Assembly: GCF_018863195.1 (NCBI RefSeq)
Contig: NZ_JAHKRT010000002.1
Span: 1 to 64,000, forward strand
Length of the DNA stretch: 64,000 bases
Direction: 5' to 3'
DNA from: Sphingomonas quercus
Lineage (GTDB): Bacteria > Pseudomonadota > Alphaproteobacteria > Sphingomonadales > Sphingomonadaceae
The translations under genes were made by a program, and so were the position numbers. Below, piece by piece: positions 27,608-36,801 of this stretch (position 1 is its first letter; every line of letters starts with the position of its first letter). The notes under the pieces are model-generated. The model searched no databases, was not told where the DNA came from, and saw nothing but the letters and a program-made list of their open reading frames with translations.

Positions 27608-28894
27608 TTGGCCAGGCGCCTCACCCTCTACATCCTGATCGGCATGGTGCTCGGCATCGTCGTCGGCTTCGCCCTGAACCAGGCGCTCACCGATCCGGCC
27701 GAGCTCAAGACGGTGGCCGATTATCTGACCATCGCGACGGACCTGTTCCTGCGCCTGATCAAGATGATCATCGCGCCGCTGGTGCTGTCGACGCTGGTCG
27801 TCGGCATCGCGCATATGGGCGACACGGCGGCGCTCGGGCGAATCGGCGCGCGCACCATTTTCTGGTTCCTCTCGGCCAGCCTCGTCTCGCTGACGCTCGG
27901 CCTGGTGCTGGTCAATCTGCTCCAGCCAGGCGCCGGGCTCGGCCTGCCGCTGCCGCCGGCGGCGGCGAGCGCCGGGCTCGATTCCTCGGCTTTCAACCTG
28001 CATGATTTCTTCGTCCATCTCGTCCCCGCCTCGATCGCCGAGGCGATGGCCAAGAACGACATCCTGCCGATCGTCGTGTTCTCGGTGTTCTTCGGCGTGG
28101 CGCTCACCGCGATCGGGGAGAAGGCGGCGCCGATCGTGGCTGCTACCGAATCGCTGGTCGGCGTGATGCTGCAGATGACGGATTATGTGATGCGCGTCGC
28201 GCCGGTGGCGGTGTTCGCCGCCGTCGCCCATGCCGTCGCCGTCAACGGCCTCGGCATCCTCGCCACCTATGCGCGCTTCATCGGCAGCTTCTACCTCGCC
28301 CTGTTCCTGCTGTGGGCAGTGCTGTTCGCGGCTGCCTGGGCGGTGCTCGGCCGGCGGGCAGGGATGCTTGCCCGCTATATTCGCGATCCGATCCTGCTCG
28401 CTTTCTCCACCGCCTCTTCGGAAGCAGCCTACCCCCGGCTGCTCGAGGCGCTCGACCGGTTCGGCGTGCCGCGGCGCATCGCCAGCTTCGTGCTGCCGCT
28501 CGGCTACTCGTTCAACCTCGACGGCTCGATGATCTACATGACCTTCGCGACCCTGTTCATCGCGCAGGCCTATGGCATCGAAATCTCCGCCGGGCAGCAG
28601 ATCCTGATGGTGCTGATGCTGATGATCACCTCCAAGGGGATCGCCGGCGTGCCGCGCGCCAGCCTTGTGGTGATCGCCGCGGTGATGGGCCATTTCGGCA
28701 TTCCCGAGGCGGGACTGCTGCTGATCCTCGCCGTCGACCAGTTCCTCGACATGGGCCGATCGGGCACCAACGTCGTCGGCAACGCCATCGCCGCCGCCGC
28801 CGTCGCCAAATGGGAGGGCAAGCTGGACGAGCCCGAGCCGATGGAGATAGCGCCGCTGCCCGCGCCATCGTCGCATCGCGATCATCATGGCTGA
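27608..28894 (+). CDS. Dicarboxylate/amino acid:cation symporter (DAACS family)
   Basis: A 428-residue inner-membrane protein with about eight helices and two re-entrant hairpins. The serine-rich hairpin motif reads 'FSTASSEAAYPRL', and the transport core contains 'FVLPLGYSFNLDGSMIY' and 'DQFLDMGRSGTNVVGN'. Members (GltP, DctA) import glutamate or C4-dicarboxylates with protons or sodium. The start is TTG at 27608 with GGAG 7-8 nt upstream. The alpha/beta hydrolase gene begins inside its last codons. Substrate is not resolved by sequence. Confidence 0.9.
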   Translation: MARRLTLYILIGMVLGIVVGFALNQALTDPAELKTVADYLTIATDLFLRLIKMIIAPLVLSTLVVGIAHMGDTAALGRIGARTIFWFLSASLVSLTLGLVLVNLLQPGAGLGLPLPPAAASAGLDSSAFNLHDFFVHLVPASIAEAMAKNDILPIVVFSVFFGVALTAIGEKAAPIVAATESLVGVMLQMTDYVMRVAPVAVFAAVAHAVAVNGLGILATYARFIGSFYLALFLLWAVLFAAAWAVLGRRAGMLARYIRDPILLAFSTASSEAAYPRLLEALDRFGVPRRIASFVLPLGYSFNLDGSMIYMTFATLFIAQAYGIEISAGQQILMVLMLMITSKGIAGVPRASLVVIAAVMGHFGIPEAGLLLILAVDQFLDMGRSGTNVVGNAIAAAAVAKWEGKLDEPEPMEIAPLPAPSSHRDHHG

Positions 28895-29624
28895 GGGGGT
28901 TTCCGTCACCCGCGCCGGCCTGCGGCTGGCCTGCCGCCGTCGGACCGGGCGCGGCCCGGCGATCGTCTTCCTGCCCGGCTATGGCTCGGACATGGAGGGG
29001 TCGAAGGCGCTGGCGCTCGACGAATGGGCGGCGCGCAGCGGTCGGGCGATGGTTCGCTTCGATTATGCCGGCTGCGGCGCCAGCGAGGGTCGGTTCGCGG
29101 ACGGCACGCTGGAGAGCTGGCGCGACGATGCGCTGGCGGTGATCGAGGCGCTGGCGCCGGGTCCGCTGGTGCTGGTCGGCTCGTCGATGGGCGGCTGGAT
29201 CGCGCTCCTCGTCGCCAAGGCCTTGGCCGGACAGGTGACGGCGGTGGTCGGCATCGCCGCCGCGCCGGACTTCACCGACTGGGGCTATGGCGATGCCGAG
29301 AAGGCGACGATCGCCGCCGAAGGCCGGCTGCTCCAGCCCTCCCTCTATACCGACGAGCCGACCCTCACCACCCGCGCCTTCTGGGAGAGCGGCCAGCGTC
29401 AGCGCCTGATGGGGAGCGGCATCCCTATCGATTGCCCGGTGCGCCTGTTGCAGGGTCAGAATGATCCGGAGGTACCGTGGCGCCTCGCCCTCGACCTCGC
29501 CGGGGCGCTTCGTTCAGCGGACGTGCAGACCGTGCTGGTAAAGCATGGCGATCACCGCCTCTCGCGCCCGCAGGACATCGCCCTGCTGATCGCGACGATC
29601 GAGGCGCTGCCGGAGACGCCGTGA
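28887..29624 (+). CDS. Alpha/beta hydrolase (ABHD10-like)
   Basis: A 245-residue serine hydrolase. The nucleophile elbow is 'LVGSSMGGW' (GxSxG), the oxyanion region is 'FLPGYGSDMEG', the acid is probably the Asp in 'LLQGQNDPEVPW', and the histidine is in 'LVKHGDHRLSRP'. The pattern resembles bacterial relatives of ABHD10, an acyl-protein or acyl-glucuronide esterase. It overlaps the symporter gene by 8 nt and the TPR gene as GTGA, so the three are likely one operon. Substrate is unknown. Confidence 0.88.
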   Translation: MAEGVSVTRAGLRLACRRRTGRGPAIVFLPGYGSDMEGSKALALDEWAARSGRAMVRFDYAGCGASEGRFADGTLESWRDDALAVIEALAPGPLVLVGSSMGGWIALLVAKALAGQVTAVVGIAAAPDFTDWGYGDAEKATIAAEGRLLQPSLYTDEPTLTTRAFWESGQRQRLMGSGIPIDCPVRLLQGQNDPEVPWRLALDLAGALRSADVQTVLVKHGDHRLSRPQDIALLIATIEALPETP

Positions 29625-30370
29625 CCACCCTGATCCTCGCCGCCATGCTCGCCGCCCAGCCGGCGCCGGCCGCCGTGCCGCCGTCCGACAACGCCGCCCG
29701 TTTCGAGGCCTGTGCGAAGCTCGCCGGGACGGACCCGGCCGCCGCCGAGAAGCAGGCCGACGCCTGGCGGCTGGCAAATGGCGGCATCCCGGCACGGCAA
29801 TGCCTTGGCCTCGCCTATGTCGGCCTGGAGCGCTACGGCCCGGCCGCCGCTGCCTTCACCCAGGCCGCCAAGGATGCCGAGATCCAGCATGACGGGCGCG
29901 CCGCCATCCTGTGGGTGCTGGCCGGCAATGCCAGCCTCGCCGGCGGCGACGCCACCGTCGCGCGCACCGCGCTGAGCCGGGCGCTGGCGCTCGACATGCT
30001 GATCCCGGCGCAGGCGGGGGAGGCCTATCTGGACCGCGCCCGCGCCGCCGTCGCCGCCAATGATCCCGCCGCGGCCCGCGCCGACATCGACGCGGCGCTG
30101 AAGCTCGTCGCCGCCGATCCGATGGCCTGGTTGCTCTCCGCTACCCTCGCCCGCCGCCAGGGCCAGTATGAGCGTGCCGCCAAGGATATCCTCGAGGCGG
30201 ACCGGCTGGCCCCCGGCAATGCCGCGATCGCCTATGAGGACGGCAATATCGCCATGGCCAGCGGCAAGCCGGACGCCGCGCGCGCCGCCTGGGCCCGCGC
30301 CGCCGCCAGCAAAGGCGATCCCGCGGCCGAACGCGCCGCCGCTGCGCTGGAGGCCAATCCGGCGCGTTGA
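29621..30370 (+). CDS. Secreted tetratricopeptide-repeat protein
   Basis: A 249-residue protein beginning with a signal peptide (to about 'AAQPAPAA'). About five helical repeats rich in Ala follow, with TPR spacing ('CLGLAYVGLERYGPAAAAFTQA', 'LSRALALD', 'ADIDAALKLVAADPMAWLLS', 'RRQGQYERAAKDILEADRLAPG'). It is probably a periplasmic scaffold. The GTG at 29621 overlaps the hydrolase stop as GTGA; the upstream part of the frame is antisense noise. No partner is identified beyond its operon. Confidence 0.8.
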   Translation: MTTLILAAMLAAQPAPAAVPPSDNAARFEACAKLAGTDPAAAEKQADAWRLANGGIPARQCLGLAYVGLERYGPAAAAFTQAAKDAEIQHDGRAAILWVLAGNASLAGGDATVARTALSRALALDMLIPAQAGEAYLDRARAAVAANDPAAARADIDAALKLVAADPMAWLLSATLARRQGQYERAAKDILEADRLAPGNAAIAYEDGNIAMASGKPDAARAAWARAAASKGDPAAERAAAALEANPAR

Positions 30371-30402
30371 ACGGCGGCCGCGTCCGGCCTAGACTATCGG
30401 AC

Positions 30403-30816
30403 ATGCGATATCTCCACACCATGATCCGCGTGTCCGATCCGGACGCTACCATCCGCTTCTTCGCGCTGCTCGGGCTGAGGGAGACGCGCCGCATGGAGAA
30501 TGAGAAGGGCCGCTACACGCTGATCTTCCTCGCCGCTCCCGGCGACGAGCAGGCCGAGGTGGAGCTGACCCATAATTGGGACGAGTCCGGCTATACCGGT
30601 GGCCGCAATTTCGGCCATCTCGCCTACCGGGTGGACGATATTTACGCCACCTGCCAGCGGCTGATGGACGCCGGCATCCCGATCAACCGTCCGCCGCGCG
30701 ATGGCCATATGGCCTTCGTCCGCTCGCCGGACGGGATTTCGGTCGAGCTGTTGCAGGACGGGCATCTCGAGCCGGCCGAACCGTGGGCGTCGATGCCCAA
30801 CACCGGCAGCTGGTGA
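30403..30816 (+). CDS. gloA: Lactoylglutathione lyase (glyoxalase I)
   Basis: A 137-residue metalloenzyme that converts the hemithioacetal of methylglyoxal and glutathione to S-lactoylglutathione. Typical segments are 'LHTMIRVSDPDATIRFF', 'ELTHNWD', 'FGHLAYRVDDIYATC' and 'FVRSPDGISVELLQ', holding the His and Glu metal ligands. The ATG at 30403 matches family length. Two genes downstream lies gloB, which completes methylglyoxal detoxification. Confidence 0.93.
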   Translation: MRYLHTMIRVSDPDATIRFFALLGLRETRRMENEKGRYTLIFLAAPGDEQAEVELTHNWDESGYTGGRNFGHLAYRVDDIYATCQRLMDAGIPINRPPRDGHMAFVRSPDGISVELLQDGHLEPAEPWASMPNTGSW

Positions 30817-30826
30817 CCGGGCCGCG

Positions 30827-31894
30827 ATGAGCGGCTGGCGCGATCGCAGGCTCGCCGAGCGGCTCGGCCTGTCCACGCCGATCGTGCAGGCGCCGATGGC
30901 CGGCGCGGGCGGCGTCGATCTTGCCATTGGCGCGGCCACGGGCGGGGCGCTTGCCTCGCTGCCCGCGGCCCTCATCGCGCCGGAGGCGATCATCCAGCAG
31001 ATCTCCACCTTCCGCGCCGCAACCGGCGCGGCGGTGAATCTCAACTTCTTCTGCCATCAGCTGGAGCCGGCCGAGGACGCGGCGTGGCGGGATGCGCTGG
31101 CCCCCTTCTATGCCGCCTATGGAGTCGGCTACCCGGCGGTGCCGCCCCCCGCCCGCGCGCCGTTCGGCCCGCGTCAGGCCGAGGCGGTGGAGCAGGTCTT
31201 CCCCGAGGTCGTCAGCTTCCATTTCGGCCTGCCGGACGACACGCTGCTCGCCCGTGTCAAGGCGACGGGCGCGCTGATCGTCGGCAACGCCACCACCCCG
31301 GCCGAGGCGCGCTGGCTGGCGGCGCGCGGCGTCGATGCGATCATCGCCCAGGGGCATGAGGCGGGCGGCCATGCCGGTCGCTTCCTCGGCGCCGATCCGG
31401 CCGAGCATATGGGCACGATCGCCCTTGTCCCGCAGGTCGCCGACGCCACCGGCCTGCCGGTGATCGCGGCCGGCGGCATCGGGGACGAGCGCGGGGTCGC
31501 CGCGGCGCTGGTGCTGGGCGCGGCCCTCGTCCAGCTCGGCACCGCCTATCTGTTCTGCCCGGAAAGCCTCATCGCGCAGGGCCATCGCGACCTGCTGGCC
31601 GGCGAGGCAGCGGAGCATAGCCGGGTCACCAACCTCTTCACCGGCGGCATCGCGCGCCGCCTGCCGAGCCCGCTGTTCGACAATTTCGGCGCGGTCAGCC
31701 CGCTCGCTCCGGCCTTCCCGCACGCTGCCGCGGCCCTGGCCGAGCTGCGCAAGGCGGCCGAGGCGGCCGGAGACGGCCGGTTCAGCCCGTGGTGGTCGGG
31801 CGAGGCGGCGCGGCTCGGCCAGGCGCTGCCCGCCGAGGCGCTGACCCGCCGGCTCGCCGACGGCGCGCTGGCCCTGCTCGGCGATGCGCGGTGA
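30827..31894 (+). CDS. Nitronate monooxygenase family flavoprotein
   Basis: A 355-residue FMN-dependent TIM-barrel protein of the 2-nitropropane dioxygenase-like family. Recognisable parts are 'LSTPIVQAPMAGAGG' at the N-terminus, 'VNLNFFCHQ', 'IIAQGHEAGGHAGRF' with the catalytic-region histidine, and the phosphate-binding 'VIAAGGIGDERGVAAALVLGA'. Such enzymes oxidise alkyl nitronates or other electron-rich carbon acids. The ATG at 30827 is 8 nt after gloA, and the stop overlaps gloB as GTGA. Confidence 0.9.
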   Translation: MSGWRDRRLAERLGLSTPIVQAPMAGAGGVDLAIGAATGGALASLPAALIAPEAIIQQISTFRAATGAAVNLNFFCHQLEPAEDAAWRDALAPFYAAYGVGYPAVPPPARAPFGPRQAEAVEQVFPEVVSFHFGLPDDTLLARVKATGALIVGNATTPAEARWLAARGVDAIIAQGHEAGGHAGRFLGADPAEHMGTIALVPQVADATGLPVIAAGGIGDERGVAAALVLGAALVQLGTAYLFCPESLIAQGHRDLLAGEAAEHSRVTNLFTGGIARRLPSPLFDNFGAVSPLAPAFPHAAAALAELRKAAEAAGDGRFSPWWSGEAARLGQALPAEALTRRLADGALALLGDAR

Positions 31895-32625
31895 GCGCGC
31901 TCGACATCGTCCGCATACCCGCGCTCAGCGACAATTATGTGTGGCTGGTGCATGATCCGGCGAGCGGCGAGACCGTGGTCGTCGATCCGGCCGAGGCGCA
32001 GCCGGTGCTCGCCGCCGCCGCCGCGCGAGGCTGGTCGATCGGGCAGGTGTGGAACACGCACTGGCACTCCGACCACACCGGCGGCAACGCCGCGATCAAG
32101 GCCGCCACCGGCTGCCTGATCACCGGCCCGGCCACCGAAGCCGCGCGCATCCCGACGCTCGACCGGCTGGTCGGCGAGGGAGACAGCGTCCGCCTCGGAG
32201 ACCATGTCGCCCAGGTGCTGGCGGTGCCGGCTCATACCGCCGGCCACATCGCCTATCATCTCGCGCAGGACGCAGTGATCTTCGTCGGCGACACGCTGTT
32301 CGCGATGGGCTGCGGCCGACTGTTCGAGGGCACGGCGGCGGAGATGTTCGCCAACATGACCCGCCTCGCCGCGCTGCCGCCCGAGACGCGGGTCTATTGC
32401 GCCCACGAATATACCGAATCGAACGGCCGCTATGCCGCCGTCGCCGAGCCGGACAACGCGGCCATCGCCGCCCGGCTCGCCGAGGTCGCGGCGCTCCGTC
32501 GGGCCGGCGAGGCGACGGTGCCGACGACCATCGCCGCCGAACGCGCCACCAACCCGTTCATGCGCGCCCGCGATGCGGCGGAGCTCGCCGCGCGCCGCGC
32601 CGCCAAGGATTTGTTCCAAGGCTGA
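31891..32625 (+). CDS. gloB: Hydroxyacylglutathione hydrolase (glyoxalase II)
   Basis: A 244-residue metallo-beta-lactamase-fold enzyme that hydrolyses S-lactoylglutathione to lactate and glutathione. The binuclear metal motif is 'NTHWHSDHTGGN' (THxHxDH). Further ligands are in 'VPAHTAGHIAY', 'FVGDTLFAMGCGRLFEG' and 'CAHEYTESN', and the C-terminal glutathione-binding region is present. The GTG at 31891 overlaps the preceding stop. It forms a three-gene unit with gloA and the flavoprotein. Confidence 0.95.
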   Translation: MSALDIVRIPALSDNYVWLVHDPASGETVVVDPAEAQPVLAAAAARGWSIGQVWNTHWHSDHTGGNAAIKAATGCLITGPATEAARIPTLDRLVGEGDSVRLGDHVAQVLAVPAHTAGHIAYHLAQDAVIFVGDTLFAMGCGRLFEGTAAEMFANMTRLAALPPETRVYCAHEYTESNGRYAAVAEPDNAAIAARLAEVAALRRAGEATVPTTIAAERATNPFMRARDAAELAARRAAKDLFQG

Positions 32626-32674
32626 GGCGGATCGATTCCGTCTGACAAGTGTTTCAGATGACGGAGGATTTGCC

Positions 32675-33082
32675 ATGCGCGCGTTGATCGTCCCGACTGT
32701 CCTGTTGCTGATCGCCGGCTCGGCCTGCGCCGCGCCGCTGAAGGCGCCGACGCCCAGCGCCAAGGACGAGGCGGAACTCGCCAAGGCGCTGGAGGGCCGC
32801 ACCGCGGGCAAGCCGCAGTCGTGCATCCCCAACTCGATCAACATGAATGTCCGCCAGATCGGCACCAACACGCTGATCTACAGCAATATCGGCCGCACCA
32901 TCTGGCGCAACGACCCGCCCGGCGGCTGCATCGGCGCCGGGCGCGGCTATGCGCTGATCAGCCGCTCGACCACCGGCAGCGCCTGCCGCGGCGATATCGT
33001 CACCATTCGCGATCAGGTCAGCGGCATGAGCTACGGCTCCTGCGCGCTCGGCGATTTCATCCCCTATACCAAGGCGAAATAG
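32675..33082 (+). CDS. Small secreted protein, possibly DUF6491-like
   Basis: A 135-residue protein with a signal peptide (cleavage near 'ACAAP', about residue 19). The mature part of about 115 residues contains four cysteines ('QSCIPN', 'GGCIGAG', 'SACRGD', 'GSCALGDF') that could form two disulfides. The spacing and the 'YSNIGRTIWRND' segment recall DUF6491 proteins, but I hold that only loosely. GGAGG lies 7 nt upstream of the ATG at 32675. It follows gloB by 49 nt and converges with the acyl-CoA synthetase gene. Confidence 0.75.
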   Translation: MRALIVPTVLLLIAGSACAAPLKAPTPSAKDEAELAKALEGRTAGKPQSCIPNSINMNVRQIGTNTLIYSNIGRTIWRNDPPGGCIGAGRGYALISRSTTGSACRGDIVTIRDQVSGMSYGSCALGDFIPYTKAK

Positions 33083-33088
33083 CCGCAC

Positions 33089-34894
33089 TCAGCGCGGCGG
33101 CTTGTCGGCCTTGTACAGCGCATCCAGCCGGGCGCCGTAAACGCGCCGGAGGACATGGCGCCTGATCTTGAGCGACGGCGTCATCTGTTCATTCTCGATG
33201 GTGAACGGCCCGTCGGCGATCAGCACGCGCCGCACCTTCTCGATCGTCGACAGGTCCGCGTTCACCCGGTCCACCGCCGCCTGCACGGCGCGCTGGAAGG
33301 CGGCATGCTCGCGCAGCAGGACGAGGTCGCCCGGCAGGCCGGCGGCGGTGGACCATTCCGCCATCCACTCCGCATCCGGCACGACGAGGCCGACCAGATA
33401 GGGCCGCCGGTCGCCGACGACCATCGCCTGCACGATCTCCGGCTGTAGCGTCATCATGCCCTCGACCCGCTGGGGCGAGACATTGTCGCCCTTGTCGTTG
33501 ACGATGAGATCCTTCTTGCGATCGGTGATGACCAGCCGGCCGGCTTCGTCGAGATGGCCGATATCGCCGGTGTGCAACCAGCCGTCGACCAGCACCCGCG
33601 CCGTCTCCTCGGGGTTGCGCCAATAGCCATGCATGACGAGCTCGCCCGCGACGAGGATCTCGCCATCCTCGGCGATGCGCAGCTGGACGCCGGGGAGCGG
33701 CGGACCGACCGTGTCCAGCCTGATCCCGGCCGCCGGCCGGTTGCAGGAGATGACCGGCCCGGCCTCGGTCTGGCCATAGCCCTGCAGCAGGATGATGCCG
33801 AGCGACGAGAAGAAGCCGCCGACCTCGGGGTTGAGTGGCGCGCCCCCCGAGACCAGCGCCTTGAGCCGCCCGCCGAACCTGCCCGCCACCTTGCGGCGAA
33901 TGGTGGCGTTGAGCAGGAGGTCCAGCGGGCCATCGACGATGCGGCGTCGCCCCTGGGCGGTGCGCCGGCCCACCGCCAGCGCCTGGTCGAGCAGCCAGGC
34001 CGCCGCCGCGCCCTGTTTCTCCACCTGCCTGGCGGTACGCTGGCGCAGCACCTCGAACAGGCGCGGCACGACGATCATGAAGGTCGGCTGCACTTCCTCG
34101 ATATTGGCGGCGAGCCTCTCCAGCCCCTCGGAATAATAGATCTGGGCGCCGAGCGCGATCGGCAGATGCTGGCCGCCGGTATGCTCATAGGCATGGCTGA
34201 GCGGCAGGAAGGAGAGGAACACCTCGTCCCCCCATCCGAAATCCTCGACGACGACTTCGGTGCAGGCCGCGACATTGGCGAGGATCGCGCCGTGATGCTG
34301 CATGACGCCACGCGGCGCTCCGCCGGTGCCCGAGGTGTAGATGATGCAGGCGAGGTCCGCCCGCCCGAAATCGGCGCGGGCCGCCACCTCCGCCGCGGTC
34401 GCCGGGCCGGCGACCAGCGCCGCCCAGTCATGGAAGCTGATCGCGCCGGACTGGCCGATGCGCAACGGCTCCATGCCGATCACGGACAGGCATTGCGACG
34501 AGCGCATCACCGCCGGCACCAGGTTGCGCGCCAGCCTCGGCCCGGAGACGATCGCCGCCCGCGCGCCGCTATTCTCCAATATGTGGTGATGATCGCGCTC
34601 GGTGTTGGTGACATAGGCCGGCACGGTGACGCAGCCCGCGGCCATGATGGCGAGATCGGCGATGCACCATTCCGGCCGGTTCTCCGAGACGAGCATCACC
34701 CGGTCGCCCGCCTTCAGCCCCAGTCCGGAAAGGCCGGCGGCGAGCCGCGCCACCTGCGCCGCCGTCTCCGCCCAGCTCATGGCGACCCAGGCGCCGTCGC
34801 GCTTCGCCCACAGGAAGGGCGCGTCGCCCTTCTGCGCGGCGCGCGCGAAGAACATCGTCACCAGATTGGGGAATTCCTCCAGCGCGCGCGCCAT
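33089..34894 (-). CDS. AMP-dependent long-chain acyl-CoA synthetase
   Basis: A 601-residue adenylate-forming ligase (FadD15/ACSL-like) that activates fatty acids to acyl-CoA. The AMP-binding P-loop is 'IIYTSGTGGAPRGVMQ'. Core motifs include 'LPLSHAYEHTGGQ', 'GYGQTEAGPVISCN', 'YWRNPEETARVLVDGWLHTGD' and 'DRKKDLIVNDKGDNVSPQ'. I chose the ATG at 34894 (GAGGAG 6-7 nt upstream); the frame is open further up, but that part is antisense to gamma-glutamyltransferase coding. It lies 38 nt downstream of ggt on the same strand. Confidence 0.92.
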   Translation of the reverse strand: MARALEEFPNLVTMFFARAAQKGDAPFLWAKRDGAWVAMSWAETAAQVARLAAGLSGLGLKAGDRVMLVSENRPEWCIADLAIMAAGCVTVPAYVTNTERDHHHILENSGARAAIVSGPRLARNLVPAVMRSSQCLSVIGMEPLRIGQSGAISFHDWAALVAGPATAAEVAARADFGRADLACIIYTSGTGGAPRGVMQHHGAILANVAACTEVVVEDFGWGDEVFLSFLPLSHAYEHTGGQHLPIALGAQIYYSEGLERLAANIEEVQPTFMIVVPRLFEVLRQRTARQVEKQGAAAAWLLDQALAVGRRTAQGRRRIVDGPLDLLLNATIRRKVAGRFGGRLKALVSGGAPLNPEVGGFFSSLGIILLQGYGQTEAGPVISCNRPAAGIRLDTVGPPLPGVQLRIAEDGEILVAGELVMHGYWRNPEETARVLVDGWLHTGDIGHLDEAGRLVITDRKKDLIVNDKGDNVSPQRVEGMMTLQPEIVQAMVVGDRRPYLVGLVVPDAEWMAEWSTAAGLPGDLVLLREHAAFQRAVQAAVDRVNADLSTIEKVRRVLIADGPFTIENEQMTPSLKIRRHVLRRVYGARLDALYKADKPPR

Positions 34895-34932
34895 GCGCTT
34901 CTCCTCTTCCCGCCTCGCCACGCGGACGGGTA

Positions 34933-36600
34933 TCACTGGGCCAGCGCCACCCCTTCGCTGCGCGGGTCGGCGGCGCCACGCAGCGCGCCGTTCACCCGTT
35001 CGATGGCATTGGCCTTGAGCGGCAACGTGCCGGCCCGCACCTGGTTGCCGAGCGCGGTGAGCTGGGGCGCCATCGCCGCCAGCGCGGTACCCTGCTCGAC
35101 GACGACGGTGTCGCCCGGCGCATAGATTTGCGGCAGCGCGATCGCTTCCTGCGCGGAGAGACCCCAGTCGAGAATGCCGATCAGCGCCTTGGCCACCTGG
35201 GCGATGATCGTCGAGCCGCCGGCCGCGCCGATGGCGAGCCGCAGCGAGCCGTCCGGCGCATAGACGATGGTCGGCGCCATCGACGAGCGCGGCCTTTTGC
35301 CCCCCTCGACATGGTTGGCGACGAGCTTTCCGTCCTTCTCGGGCACGATATCGAAATCGGTGAGCTCGTTGTTCAGGAAGAAACCGTCCACCGTCAGCCC
35401 GGAGCCCCACGGCCCCTCGATCGTCGAGGTCATCGTGGCGACGTTGCCGGCGGCGTCGATGGCCACGAAATGGGTCGTCGAGGGCACCTCGTTGCCGGCG
35501 ACGACAGCGCGCGGCTCGGCGCCGGGCGGCAAGCCGGGCTCGGCATGGGCGAGCGAGCGGTCGGTGGCGATGAGCTGGCTGCGCCCGGCGAGATAGGCCG
35601 GGTCCATCAGCCCGGCCACCGGCACCTTCACAAAATCGGGATCGCCGAGATAGGCGTCGCGATCGGCATAAGCGAGGCGCATCGATTCGGCGATGAGGTG
35701 CCAGGCGGTGGGGCTGTCCTTGCCCAGCGCCTTCATGTCGAAACGCTCGAGCTGCTTGAGGATCTGGAACACCGCCACCGCGCCTGAGGAGGGCGGGCCC
35801 ATGCCGCAGATGCGCCAGCCGCGATAGCTGCCGCACGGCGCCGGCCGCTCCTTGGCGTCGTAGGCGGCGAGATCGCCCGCCGTCATCGGCGAGGGATTGC
35901 GGCGCGCGCCATTGACGGTCTGGACGATGCGCTGCGCGCGTGGGCCGACATAAAAGCTGTCCGCGCCGCGTGCCGCGATGTCGGCAAGGGTCGCGGCGAG
36001 GTCGGGATTGCGCAGGATGGCGCCGACCGGCCGGGGGCGGCCGTCGGCCATCAGGTATGACTTGCCCCACTCGCTGTCGATATTGCCGATGCGGCTGAGG
36101 AAATCCTCCATGCGCGGCGTGATCGCAAAGCCGTCGCGGGCGAGGCGGATGGCCGGCTGGAACAGCGCTGCCCAGGGCAGCTTGCCATGCTGGCGATGGA
36201 CCATCGCCATCAGCCGCAAATTGCCCGGCACGCCGACGCTCTTGCCGCCCGGCACGGCCGCGGAATGGCTGAGCGGCTGGCCGTCTGCGTAGAAATAGCG
36301 CGGGCCGGCCGCCGCCGGCGCCGCCTCGCGCCCGTCATAGCTGGTGAGCTTGTTCGAGCGGGCGTCCTGATAGAGCATGAAGCCGCCGCCGCCGATCCCG
36401 GACGATTGCGGCTCGACCACGGTGAGGGCCAGCATCATCGCCATCTCGGCATCGGCGGCGCTGCCGCCCTTGCGGAGGATTTCCTGCCCCGCCGCCGCCG
36501 CGCGCGGATCGGCGGCCGAGACCATCCCGCCTCCGGCTGCGATCGCCGGGGAGACAGTGGACAGGAGGAGGGCGAGCGCGGTGAACAGGCGAAGGAACAT
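34933..36600 (-). CDS. ggt: Gamma-glutamyltransferase
   Basis: A 555-residue periplasmic Ntn hydrolase that cleaves glutathione and transfers the gamma-glutamyl group. Signal peptide residues 1-21. The precursor is predicted to cleave itself before Thr375 in 'VPSTTHFVAID', giving the large and small subunits. Large-subunit substrate residues are in 'SYDGREAAPAA', and the small subunit contains 'RPRSSMAPTIV' and 'IGAAGGSTIIAQV'. Length is normal. It is transcribed with the acyl-CoA synthetase; the 201 nt upstream hold hairpins but no gene. Confidence 0.93.
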   Translation of the reverse strand: MFLRLFTALALLLSTVSPAIAAGGGMVSAADPRAAAAGQEILRKGGSAADAEMAMMLALTVVEPQSSGIGGGGFMLYQDARSNKLTSYDGREAAPAAAGPRYFYADGQPLSHSAAVPGGKSVGVPGNLRLMAMVHRQHGKLPWAALFQPAIRLARDGFAITPRMEDFLSRIGNIDSEWGKSYLMADGRPRPVGAILRNPDLAATLADIAARGADSFYVGPRAQRIVQTVNGARRNPSPMTAGDLAAYDAKERPAPCGSYRGWRICGMGPPSSGAVAVFQILKQLERFDMKALGKDSPTAWHLIAESMRLAYADRDAYLGDPDFVKVPVAGLMDPAYLAGRSQLIATDRSLAHAEPGLPPGAEPRAVVAGNEVPSTTHFVAIDAAGNVATMTSTIEGPWGSGLTVDGFFLNNELTDFDIVPEKDGKLVANHVEGGKRPRSSMAPTIVYAPDGSLRLAIGAAGGSTIIAQVAKALIGILDWGLSAQEAIALPQIYAPGDTVVVEQGTALAAMAPQLTALGNQVRAGTLPLKANAIERVNGALRGAADPRSEGVALAQ

Positions 36601-36668
36601 GATGAGGGACGATAGCCGCCGATGACGCTACGGCAAGGGGATTGTCGCGGAGTGTTTCCGCCCCCAAC

Positions 36669-36704
36669 TCCCGCCTGACGGTGGCTGGCTCCCGACAGGC
36701 GGGA
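36669..36704 (-). terminator. Hairpin downstream of pyrD (possible terminator)
   Basis: A 9-bp perfect stem (TCCCGCCTG pairing with CAGGCGGGA, arms 36669-36677 and 36696-36704) with an 18-nt loop lies in the ggt-pyrD gap. A second, imperfect stem lies at about 36709-36755. There is no T-run, so a Rho-independent role is doubtful. Confidence 0.35.
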
Positions 36705-36801
36705 AGCGAACGGCGGACGGCGGCGACCAACGCTGGCCGTCCGGTTCGCCCCGGCCCGTGCCGTTCGCATCGGGCTTGCCGCGAGGCGGTGGCCAGAATG
36801 A

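Noticed and set aside
34895-36070. Upstream extension of the acyl-CoA synthetase frame to about 993 residues
   Set aside because: The extra part lies in another frame of the gamma-glutamyltransferase gene and is Arg-rich noise. The ATG at 34894 has a strong ribosome site.
36601-36801. tRNA-like or small RNA gene in the ggt-pyrD gap (GC-rich stems, a GGTTCG-like motif)
   Set aside because: No cloverleaf or CCA-proximal acceptor stem can be formed; only simple inverted repeats are present.
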